DNA from: Corallium rubrum
Lineage: Eukaryota > Cnidaria > Anthozoa > Scleralcyonacea > Coralliidae
Length of the DNA: 64,000 bases
Direction: 5' to 3'
Assembly: GCA_964035015.1 (NCBI GenBank)
Contig: CAXIUP010000182.1
Span: 1-64,000, forward strand
Part shown: positions 11,334 to 20,545 of the stretch, in pieces
Layout: every line of letters begins with the position of its first letter
How positions within the stretch are numbered: the first letter of the stretch is position 1
Position numbers and translations under genes: made by a program
The notes under the pieces: generated by a model
The model's input: only the letters and a program-made list of their open reading frames with translations
Database searches by the model: none
What the model was told of the DNA's origin: nothing

Positions 11334-12330
11334 CAGAGGTTGAGACTGATTTTGCAGTTGGTTTTGAAACGTTAGAAAACGTCCTAGCTGATTGGAGTAA
11401 AGTATGCTCTTTTCTTCAGGTGTTAACTGTGGCGCTTGTACAATATCTTGCATTTTTTGTTCTGTATTGTACATGGCATTAACGATCGGGGGTAATTGAT
11501 AGGATTGCTTTTGTATGAAACTACCCAGCTGTTGCTGCAGGCTGGAGCTATTTTCTCCAGGTAGAACATTGGTCTTGAGGCGGTGATCGTCGTCCGTAGT
11601 CGGCTTTAGATCAAGCATTAAATAACCATAAGGGCGACTTGTGGCTTCCTCATAACTCTTCATAAATTCATGGACATGACCTGGGTTCACCTGCCGTGCC
11701 AAGTCAGAAATTTGTTGCTTATCCCTCGGAGACTTGAATAGTACGATATAGTGTGCGTTGAGGCTGATGTTTCTTGTTTCTTTGCCTTGGTGGAAAATGT
11801 TCTGAACAATATAGATGATAGATAAATTCCGGTGATGACTACCTTTAGTAAATAGACTAGCAACACGTTTATCTCCCCCTGATTGAGCCATTAGATCATC
11901 GAGGACAATCAGGTTACGTTGAGAGATTTCAAGAAAATTATCAGAGTCAATCAGAAGGTATACCCTCGTAGAATTCGATGCCTGGTATTGTCTTGATCAT
12001 TTCTAAATACATGGGCTGCCATTGTCCATAACACCAAATGATACGTTCGGGAGGAGGATTAATCGTAGTTTTGGCGTTTTCCAGAAGCGTTTTTACCCAT
12101 ATAGTTTTACCACTCTGGGTACACCCGGCTACTATGCACGTAAAAGGATGCTGCATAACTGTTGATCCATTGACCACAGGTGTTGCTTTCCTCGAGTGAC
12201 TTTTTCCGTGGACATCTTCCAAATGGCGCCGTAAATTAAAGGGTTTAGAATATTTCTTTCCGCAAATATCACAGGCGTAGGGCATGTTGCTTCGGAGGCT
12301 ATCAGTGGCAAAATGATTTCTCCCAAACAA
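10986..12330 (-). pseudogene. Polinton packaging ATPase (FtsK/HerA, A32-like) remnant
   Basis: The upstream piece has a C2H2 zinc finger (YACDICGKKY ... HLEDVHG), then the Walker A loop GCTQSGKT inside HPFTCIVAGCTQSGKT. The downstream piece has conserved family blocks (SHHRNLSIIYIVQNIFHQGK, NAHYIVLFKSPRDK, RPYGYLMLDLKP) and a low-complexity glutamine-rich tail with LTPEEK and MTPDEREEYEHH repeats. These match the genome-packaging ATPase of Polintons and related viruses. The gene looks broken, with about one break. The last part lies within the left inverted repeat, so a second copy of the tail is at 14246-14590. Confidence 0.85.
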
Positions 12331-12374
12331 ATGCTAGGTATATATGTGTATATTTCTACCCTTGAATTCGAGTC

Positions 12375-12960
12375 CAGGCTTTAGCTCCGAGCCCCTCGGT
12401 CCAAGCTCCGAGCTCCCGGCTCCCAGCTCCGAGCCCCCACGGTTCTAGCTCCGAGCCCCCGGCTCCTGGCTCCGAGCCCCCGGCTCCTGGCTCCGAGCCC
12501 CCGGCTCCTGGCTCCGAGCCCTTGGCCCCTAGCTCCGAGCCCTTGGCCCTGGCTCCAAGCTCCGAGCTCCCGGCTCCCAGCTCCGAGCCCCCACGGTTCT
12601 AGCTCCGAGCCCCCGGCTCCTGGCTCCGAGCCCCCGGCTCCTGGCTCCGAGTCCCCGGCTCCTGGCTCCGAGCCCTTGGCTCCGAGCCCTTGGCTCCGAG
12701 CCCTTGGCTCCGAGCCCTTGGCTCCGAGCCCTTGGCTCCGAGCCCTTGGCCCCTAGCTCCGAGCCCTTGGCCCCTGGCTCCAAGCTCCGAGCTCCCGGCT
12801 CCCGGCTCCGAGCCCCCGGCTCCTGGCTCCGAGCCCCGGCTCCTGGCTCCGAGCCCCCAGCTCCTGGCTCCGAGCCCCCGGTTTCTGGCTCCGAGCCCTT
12901 GGCTCCTAACTCCGAGCTTTTGGCTCCGGGCTCCGAGCCCTTGGCTACTAACTCCGAGCC
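12375..12960. repeat. GC-rich satellite (GGCTCCGAGCCC family), element 1
   Basis: Tandem units of 14 and 21 bp built from GGCTCCGAGCCC and CGGCTCCT. The same satellite occurs in both arms of Polinton derivative 2, also next to the ATPase remnant. Confidence 0.95.
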
Positions 12961-13012
12961 CTTTCCTCCTCCTGTTTCTCTTCCTTCTCCTCTTCCTCTT
13001 TTTTCTTTCTAC

Positions 13013-13085
13013 TCCTTATCTTCTTCTTATCTTCCTCTTATCTTCCTCTTATCTTCCCTTTATCTTCCTTATCTTCTTCTTATCG
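13013..13085. repeat. TTATCTTCC satellite, element 1
   Basis: Short tandem array of TTATCTTCCTC-type units directly after the GC-rich satellite. It is greatly expanded in Polinton derivative 2. Confidence 0.85.
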
Positions 13086-13198
13086 GCCTTATTTCCCAAA
13101 GTTTCAGTCCCAGACCCCTCAAGGATATCTGTCACAAATTCAAAATAAATAGATATGTTCCGGCGGAATTCAATCATTTGCAACCTTACTTTCATTGA

Positions 13199-13519
13199 GT
13201 GATGTTTACCAACGAACAGAGAGCATTTCTTCAGTTTTTGTGTCTTTCAAAACCGGTACAACAGCGAGCTGTTTTGGAGTCTGCGAGCCCTGAGCAGGTT
13301 CGATGTATATGCGAATGTGCGCACAATTTATGGCAAATGCACTACCAACTACCTCGTCAGGTGATTGAAACACTTAGCCCTTACCAGGACGATCTACACA
13401 TTTTGGTTGATCCCCGACGAAGTTTTAGACGAAAAAAGAAAACACTGGTTCAAAACGGTGTAGGATTTCTAAGCCTGTTGCTTGGTCCTGTTTTAGAAGG
13501 ACTCGCAGAAATGGTATAA
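13199..13519 (+). CDS. small Polinton-associated protein with a basic hydrophobic tail
   Basis: 106 residues from MFTNEQRAFLQFLCLS. The first two-thirds look helical (ESASPEQVRCICECAHNL). The tail has KKKTLVQNGVGFLSLLLGPV, a basic patch followed by a glycine and leucine-rich segment. Proteins with a K-K-x-L-V-Q-x-G-x-G-F-L signature are, to my memory, frequent neighbours of capsid genes in cnidarian Polinton-like elements. The function is unknown; the tail could bind DNA or membrane. Confidence 0.6.
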   Translation: MMFTNEQRAFLQFLCLSKPVQQRAVLESASPEQVRCICECAHNLWQMHYQLPRQVIETLSPYQDDLHILVDPRRSFRRKKKTLVQNGVGFLSLLLGPVLEGLAEMV

Positions 13520-13554
13520 AAGAACTAAAAGTTTCTACGATAGTCAGTTTAAGC

Positions 13555-14235
13555 GTGAACATCATGGAAGAAACAAGTCTCGCTAATTATCGCGTCCAAC
13601 AAATAATATCACATTTACACTACGAAATCGATGAAGAGAAAGTGTCTTCTCTGCTAAACAGTTTGCTGATATCCCATAATCTTCTCACGTGGAATTCAAG
13701 AGGGGAAATAGTATATAACGGAAAAACTATATCAAGAACAAATATCACTGATTTGATAGAATATTGTCTAACAGAATACGATGTCAAGATTCCCGAGCCC
13801 CTTGGTTTAGATATTTTTGTTAAAGGACTAGCAAATTTGAAAATTGATAAAAGTCTCATTGAAAATGTTCAAGTTTTGACCATGCTGGCACGTCACGAAC
13901 ATCAAGAGCCGGAATCCGAAAGCGAAGACGAAGAAACTGACTCCGAAACTGAACAAGAAGAGTCGGACGCGGAGCAACGGAGTGGAGAGGACTCGGAGAG
14001 AAATGAAGAACTTACTGGAGAATGTGAACACTGTCAAAGTATTGCACGTGTTGTATATTTACTTCAGTGTCCTAAATGTTCATGGAAAGATTTCTATCAG
14101 GATAACAATCATCATTGTAAATTATGTAACTTAGGATCTCCCTTATCTTTTTTACATTCAATTGGTTTCTGCACTGCGTGTCCCAAGGCATATATTACCG
14201 ATGGAGTTAATGAAAATAATTTTGAACCGAAATAA
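13555..14235 (+). CDS. 226-residue ORF with acidic linker and cysteine-rich end, Polinton derivative 1
   Basis: Intact frame (MNIMEETSLANYRVQQIIS ...), 36 bases after the previous ORF. The N-terminal half includes SRGEIVYNGKTISRTNITDL. An acidic, serine-rich linker lies at about residues 118-155. The C-terminal third has paired cysteines (CEHCQS, CPKCSW, HHCKLCN, CTACP) typical of a zinc-ribbon or zinc-finger fold. The stop lies just before the right inverted repeat begins. It is not assigned to a known family. Confidence 0.65.
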   Translation: MNIMEETSLANYRVQQIISHLHYEIDEEKVSSLLNSLLISHNLLTWNSRGEIVYNGKTISRTNITDLIEYCLTEYDVKIPEPLGLDIFVKGLANLKIDKSLIENVQVLTMLARHEHQEPESESEDEETDSETEQEESDAEQRSGEDSERNEELTGECEHCQSIARVVYLLQCPKCSWKDFYQDNNHHCKLCNLGSPLSFLHSIGFCTACPKAYITDGVNENNFEPK

Positions 14236-14245
14236 AAATAGATAG

Positions 14246-15785
14246 TCTTCAAACTCAGCCTTGGAAAAATACACCAAATTTGACACCGGAGATAAAGCAA
14301 GAAACTGACGATCTTCCGTGGGGTTTCCCTGCTACACCTAAAACCTATTTTGTAACACCGCCTCCTATACCGTTGAACAACCGACGCTTAAACATAATTT
14401 CTTTCATAATTGGGAAAGTTTGGGCGACCCGACAGAGAAAGACTTGGCAAAGATGACTCCGGATGAAAGAGAAGAGTATGAACACCATGTAATGACGACT
14501 AGATCAAAATATTTACCCATGACAAAAGAAGACGTGTCCCAATTATCACCAGAAGACAAGAAAGATTATCATGCTATACTTTTAAAATAAAAACACCTAA
14601 ATATAATCTAAGAAGCAGACCTTACTAAAACTTTTTATATGTATATGTTTGAACGAAAACCGAAATAAATATTTTAAACTGATTGTTGTGAATTCTGTCT
14701 TATGCAAAATACACGCTGACTTTCTCGCCTAGACCTGCCTAAGCGCCTAATCCTCTTAATGACCCCTAAGGAGTTTCTCTTTTGTCTCCTGCACGTGCAC
14801 TGAGGATAAATATTCAAATATCACACTTAGTAACAGAAATCGTAGCAACGCATTCAAAGTAATAATCGCTTTGCCGTTATATTTCGACATTTAAAATCGT
14901 TCTTTTCATGGCTTCTCGAAGTGATTCCTCATTCTATCTTTCTACGAATAAACGAAGGTTTGCTTTGAAATCCACAATTATTAGCCATATTAAGACAAAA
15001 CACAACATTTATACAAGAAAATCATTTATTACTTTCTCTCCAGTAAGAAAGATATCCTAGAATACATTTCGTTTCTGGATTCTCCGCATTACTATACAAT
15101 TGCCACAGTGCATACAATATGGACTCTGACGTGTTTTCTAAATGTCTTAAACGTTCAAGAGCGTCTTTATGACACCTGATCTTTAGTACTCTTGTCGCTT
15201 CAATAAACTCGTCCCAAATCAATCGTTTATCGTTTACAAATGCAATGGCATCTTTGCAATACAATTCCCATCTGTCTTCCTCGGTCATCATGAGGCAATC
15301 ATGCTGGCGCTGACTGGGGTGATCAATCTTACAACCACAACAGTTTTCTTCACATAATTTCTCGATTTCAGTGGCGATGGCGTCTGTGTATATGGTCTCT
15401 ATCAATGGAAACAGCTTTTGGCATTCGACAACGGACACTTCGTCGACATGTACTTTATTTCCCCAGGCTTCACATTTACGGTTTCTAGATTGTCGAGTAT
15501 TCATGTCGCAGTTCTAAACGGCTTTCAACAAACGTTCCAATCTTTCTCTAAAGTCTCGAACAAGTGTAGATTCGTCCAACGAACTTAGCCGACCAGACCA
15601 GGTGTAATCCTAACATCGTAATGTCCGAGCGTATATAGCTTCATGAGCACTAGTTATTCCAATCTTGCCCAAACATGTCACAGGGGCGAGTCATGCGTGA
15701 GTCATGCGTGAGTCATGGTGCGTGAGTCACGCTGAATATTAACTACTTCCGTCGGTGGATTGGGGGGGGGGGGGGGTTATCTACT
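14246..15785. repeat. right terminal inverted repeat of Polinton derivative 1
   Basis: Mirror of 9799-11333. It carries a second copy of the ATPase tail (14246-14590, plus strand) and the second 160-residue ORF, and ends in a poly-G run and GGTTATCTACT. Confidence 0.85.
15022..15504 (-). CDS. 160-residue ORF in the right arm of Polinton derivative 1
   Basis: Second copy of the arm-encoded protein, intact, with only three substitutions against the left copy (R5Q, Y28C and E78D by my count) and the same C-x-C-x-H group. Both copies being open argues for a young element or for gene conversion between arms. Confidence 0.7.
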   Translation of the reverse strand: MNTRQSRNRKCEAWGNKVHVDEVSVVECQKLFPLIETIYTDAIATEIEKLCEENCCGCKIDHPSQRQHDCLMMTEEDRWELYCKDAIAFVNDKRLIWDEFIEATRVLKIRCHKDALERLRHLENTSESILYALWQLYSNAENPETKCILGYLSYWRESNK

Positions 15786-15791
15786 GACGTC

Positions 15792-16889
15792 ACGCGTATA
15801 AAATCGAGCCATTAAAGAGTGATGGCGTCAGCACTTGCTTGAAGTGAAGAACGGCAATGTATGCAGTTTTAGGTTGTTGATTTGCAGCAATAACGGCTGT
15901 TGTCGAAAGACAACGTGGTGTAGCGTAGCGCACAATTTAGTAATGCCTGCCGCTGATCGGTAGACATTGCGTATACCAAAGATCATCGCCCACGACATCC
16001 TAAGAATCGAGTTTGTGAACGCATATAAACTCGGCCCAGACCTCGTCAAGATTAGTGAGCTGCTCGCCTTACGGCTCGCAGCAATAATACTTTTCCACTA
16101 AACCAGCCAGATTGTTTGTAAACAATCCATAGATTATTTATAAATAATCTATGGATTGTTTAACTCAGATAGAAACATTGTTTACCAATAATGTATTATA
16201 TAGGTAAATAATGGTAAAATCAACACATTTTTGACCTAAACAATTTTTTTACATTTGGCACCCCATGGTTTAACACTAGACTGAAAGCCAGCCGCCGATC
16301 TCATCTCATTCTCACTCCTGAGTCCGGCGGCTGGCTTTCAGTCTAGTTTTTTAAACACTGTCTGCATGCGCAGCACACTATTTTCATTTCACTGTTTGGA
16401 TTTATTAATGTGGCTATCAAATCTCTTCTCTTGAACCGCTTAACTACACCGCCTCAATTTTAATTTACCATTGAGACCAGGTTTCGTAAAAATCCCAATA
16501 AAGGTCTGAAAATATCCCACGATTCCCTATTGTTTACCAAAAAATCCCAAGGTTCACAGTGCTCCTATAAACAATGTGTTCTCATTATATGATATCATTT
16601 TTTCACGTTTCCACCAAATTTTTTCCGTTTAGCAATCTGAGCCCACTGTATCAGAGGTACCTCATTTGGATAGACTACTTCATCTTGTCTAAATCAAACG
16701 AATACATAGGCCAGTGGAGTTTGATCACTGAGTATGATCTAATAATCAAGTAAATTAAAAAAATAATAATTAACATTGAAATCAGCTTTTTAAAACCAAA
16801 CCTTTTTGCTCTGGAAAAATCCCCAAAAAATCCCAAGTTTGAATCCCAGAGAAAAAAATCCCAAAAAAATCCCAACTCCTTCAAAAAAT
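15792..16889. other. intergenic stretch with short palindromes
   Basis: Contains a palindrome near 16107-16163 built on AAACAATCCATAGATTATTT, the same motif family as the foldback at 8373-9670, and the hairpin at 16275-16347. No gene was seen. Repeated AAAATCCC blocks start near 16480. Confidence 0.4.
16275..16347. repeat. perfect 23-bp inverted repeat hairpin
   Basis: ACTAGACTGAAAGCCAGCCG continues CCG; after a 27-base loop rich in CTCATCTCATTCTC comes the exact reverse complement. The stem is flanked by GTTTAA and TTTAAAC, which nearly extend it. It is either a tiny MITE or a stem-loop RNA source. Confidence 0.8.
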
Positions 16890-18283
16890 CCCAAGGTCTT
16901 GGGATAAAATCGAGGGTCCCCTATACCCCTTCACAGAATGCATTCACGTAAAAATATTTAGTCTTTTCACGAGTCACGAAAAATCGCAAAAACTCTTTCA
17001 CGTTCACGCAAAAATCGAAGCAATCACGATTCACGTAAAAATACAAAAGAAATTCACGGATTAACTGATATTTCGCATCATCTGACTGATTAATAATATT
17101 TCGCATTCTCGAAGTCTTTCTCTTCAATCTCAGAAGGATGCAGCAGTTTGAAAGATTTCTAAAAGAGCATTGTAAAGGTCTGTAAACACTGCGATCATGC
17201 AAAATTGCGCCTGGCGTCGCTTTTTATTATCTTTGTCTCAACACTCTGAAGTCTGAAGGTCTCCGTTTGACGAGTACTGGAGTTAGTCAGAGTAAAATAC
17301 TGTCAAAATAATCTGTAAATAGCTAGCGTAAAATATCAAGTACATGCTATTCCGGTGTTCAAGACAGACAAGACAAACAACAGAAATTCCATAAATCCTA
17401 AAAAAACTGTTCACGCAAAACAGACGATTCACAAATCACGTTTAAAGTGTTTATGAAACGAAAAAATCGTTTCTCAACTAACATTCCCATTTTGTAGTTC
17501 AGATTACGCTGATCATCATGCGCTATTTTATGTTTACATCACGATTTTAGAAAGTAGATCTACAAGCCTTCAAAGTTGACCATTTGCACTAATTTTTGTC
17601 CGCAGCGCCGCGCGGCCAAATTGGTTTTGTGACGTCACTGGTTGTACACACGCTTGTTTTCAAAAGAAATATATGTAGACCCAACGTAGACCAGACTCAG
17701 AACTCACTGGTAAAAATGGAATCTTTTGAAAAGTACTGTATTGCTAGTGGCCCAAACGAGATGAGTTGAAAGAACAACTTTAAGATTCAAGGATTGTCCT
17801 TAAACTGTTATCCTAGTGATGAGTTTGTTTGCCAAAATGGACAAAAATTGAAAGGCTTTGTGGAACCGCACGTTTCCTAATGAAAGCCGTCAAACTGAAA
17901 CTGTTCGGTACTTTGCTCCACGCGTTTCTGTATTATTTACTGTTTGTAAACAACGGCTTGACTCTAAATTGAAAGAGCCAGGGAAATTTACAACAAGGAT
18001 TTTGTTGAAGAAGCGAAGCCAAGAAGGGAGTAATGAAACCCCGGTTTAGATTGCGTTAGGCTACAGTGGCAAAGAAAGGAAATCTCAACCCGCGAAGGTG
18101 GACAGGTTGTATGTATATGGATTTTTCATGTTTGATACTCGACCTCATTGCATTATTATAAAACAACACATGGAACAAGTATCAAACAAACAGAGATACT
18201 TTAACGGTTTCTTCGGCAGTTTGATATTATTTGTTATTTTGGCTCACTTTATATAAAATACAGTTGATGATCTTTTATGTATT

Positions 18284-18572
18284 GTATAATAAACGAGCAG
18301 GAGTGTTTTATCAGATATAAAGACACGAGGCGAAGCCGAGTGTTCTTATATCTGATAAAACACGAACTGCGAGTTTATTATACGGCTTCAAAAACGAACC
18401 ACTTGGTAAGTTGATTGGCGGAGTTAGTTTGAAAAATAACCTTGTCTTAGCCGAGAAAACCAAAGCTAAAGTTTATGTAAATCAGGAGAAATCTTTATCA
18501 CATATAAAGATACGATACGGTCATGATTTTCTTTTGTGTTTTCCTCATGAATTATTAATGAGTTTTTGAAGT
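18284..18572 (+). repeat. dispersed repeat with internal hairpin, copy 1
   Basis: About 285 bp shared in the same orientation with 25012-25305. The first part folds on itself (TGTTTTATCAGATATAAAGA pairs with a downstream TATATCTGATAAAACACG). It ends near CATGAATTATTAATGAGTTT. Family unknown; it could be a SINE-like or MITE repeat. Confidence 0.75.
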
Positions 18573-19207
18573 TTACATCGAGTAGCGTAATACGATATTT
18601 CACACCAGCAAATCACGCTAGCGATGCTGTATAATCTGATGTAAACTACCGGAATTCTTTTAACGTTTGTTTGAACAGATCATTTGTATCATTGTTCAAC
18701 CACAGTGAGTTGACGTTTCAAATATACCTGTGTGTCTGAAATATGCGATGAGCACAAATTATGTATGATACGTTATTCATAACAAGATGAACCAGTTGTC
18801 TTGAACTCAAGTAAACATGCACGGCGGAGCGCCTAAAGGGCCAATTTTAAGTAGCAGTGATTCGTTTTATTAGCAGGGTATTTTTATAAGAAATGTTAAA
18901 TACAACAAGGCAAAAGAATACAATTTGAACAACTTTTCAACTCCCCATAAAAAGGTCTAACTGAACATATATCTTCAAACGGCACGCTGATGGCAACTGA
19001 CAATAAATAGTTCATATGAGGTTGATGGCAGCTTTTATAACGCTTAAACTTCCTTGATTTTCATAAAATTCACTCTGTAAAATATTCTCACTCTCCTGGT
19101 TTGAGTTACCAATCGAATGATAAGTCTTGCGCATGGTAAGACAGCACGAGTCACGGTTAACTTAAGTGAAAACATACAGATAAAACTATAATAAAACAGC
19201 TAAGATC

Positions 19208-20124
19208 CAGTGCTTCCACAACTGAAATCCAGATTTCCTGTTTGTTGTCCTGAAATTTCCTGATGTTTTATTTAGATTTCCTTGACATTATCACGTGATA
19301 TCTTTTCGCATGACCCAGCCAATTATCGGGCCAAATGAGCCTACTCGTATGACCATGAAATTAACAAAAATGATGAAATCGTCCAATAGCGCCTACATTT
19401 TTTTGTTCTAACTTCAACTTAAAACTTTTTGTAAAAGCAATTGTAAAATACATATTCATATTTTCATAATCAATCCATATAAAGGACGCGTAGAATAGAG
19501 AATAGAGAAGGCCAAAGGCCCAGTCCCTAGAGCTCGCGAACTCAACTATCACCATGGTAACAGAAAATCTAAATGTTCATTGGTTCCAGGTTCGTAACTA
19601 TTTGTAACTCTACCCATAGAGATCATATAAATACTAGAGGGGGCATCCTATCTTAATTTCAGCCAACCACGGGTAACCAATTGAACGCCGCCATCTTGGA
19701 TCAGTTTTTTTGGAGGCAAACATTAGGCGCGTTGGTTGGCAAAGGACTGGGTCTAGTACATTTGCCAACCAATTGACTGAAATACCATAGGTAATGGCGG
19801 CCCCCATGTGGTTACCAAATTTTCCCGCCAATGCCTCCTCTAGTATTTTTATGATCTCTATGACTCTACCCCTCCCTCCGACAGTAATGGTGGGAAATAG
19901 AAACCAGGCCACTGCAGGTGAACCGCGAACAACAGAAAGCCAAAAATCCACGCTAAAGTTAAAATTTCTTTAAAATGTTCTCGATCTACTTAGAGTTTTT
20001 GAGATTTCCTGATTTTCCTGAGATTTCCTGATTTTCCTGAGATTTTAACTCATCCTGAAAATTTCCTTTTCAAGTCAGGATTTCCTGAGAATCAGGAAAT
20101 TTCCTGCAAAGTGGAAACACTGCA
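19208..20124. mobile_element. non-autonomous hAT element
   Basis: Ends are CAGTGCTTCCAC and GTGGAAACACTG, a hAT-type terminal repeat (CAGTG). Flanks CTAAGATC and GTAAGATC are compatible with an 8-bp target duplication with one change. The right part has tandem GATTTCCTGATTTTCCTGA units. It is interrupted by the MITE at 19615-19862. Confidence 0.6.
19615..19862. mobile_element. hAT-type MITE with 8-bp target duplication
   Basis: 248 bp with termini CATAGAGATCATATAAATAC and its near-exact inverse. The perfect 8-bp flanking duplication ACTCTACC lies at 19607-19614 and 19863-19870. The interior includes CCGCCATCTTGGATC. A related left end is at 27168. Confidence 0.85.
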
Positions 20125-20545
20125 GTAAGATCAACACATGTGTACAACCAGTGACGTCACAAGCCGTTTTCCTTCGGTTCCAGGCCCCGGACAAAAACAA
20201 GTCCAAAATAAGCACTTTCAAACTCCCAAAAAAGCATTTTCTAAAATCGTAGTGCAAAAATAAAATAGCGCACGATAATCAGCGTACCTTAAACTACAAA
20301 ATAGGTGCACTTTTCGAGGAACTACTTTTTCGTTTCATAAACACTTTAATTCTAGCCTTCATTCGCGGGTCACGGTTAAATCAAAAGTTACTTTCACGTG
20401 CACGTAAAAAGATTTGAAACCTTACGATCACGAATCACGGATTAAAAAAATCATCGATCACGTTTCACGGGTAAGTAAAGTAACCCAATCATGCTTCACG
20501 CGAAAAGTACAGGGGACCCTCAAAATCCCAAGGTTGGCAACACTG

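Larger units (their letters stand above)
9799..15785. mobile_element. Polinton (Maverick) derivative, short form 1
   Basis: This fossil virus-like element is about 5.99 kb. Its ends are GGTAGATAACCCCC and GGGGGTTATCTACT, and the 6-bp target duplication GACGTC lies at 9793-9798 and 15786-15791. Six-base duplications are the Polinton hallmark. Parts: long terminal inverted repeats (about 1.54 kb), each with a 160-residue ORF and the tail of a packaging-ATPase gene; a central ATPase region; two satellites; and two further small ORFs. A whole Polinton is 15-20 kb and carries polymerase, integrase and capsid genes; those are not here. It is therefore broken and non-autonomous. The two arms are nearly identical (the arm-encoded proteins differ at 3 of 160 residues), so it is young. 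Confidence 0.85.
16890..20545. mobile_element. large inverted-repeat element with nested insertions
   Basis: The left arm (about 16890-17665) and right arm (about 20130-20545) are inverted, diverged copies. GAGGGTCCCCTATAC matches GTACAGGGGACCCTC. GTGACGTCACTGGTTGTACA matches TGTACAACCAGTGACGTCAC. TTTATGAAACGAAAAA also matches its reverse. The right outer end, read inward, is CAGTGTTGCCAACCTTGGGA, hAT-like. The left outer end was not pinned. The interior holds a hAT copy and a 285-bp repeat. No intact transposase was seen. Confidence 0.55.

Noticed and set aside
12529-13198. Open frames rich in APSPRLL or GARSRGL
   Set aside because: Products of the GC-rich satellite with 14- and 21-bp units; no coding signal.
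17858-18049. 63-codon frame that might be a transposase piece
   Set aside because: Too short, and I cannot name a family; left within the inverted-repeat element description.
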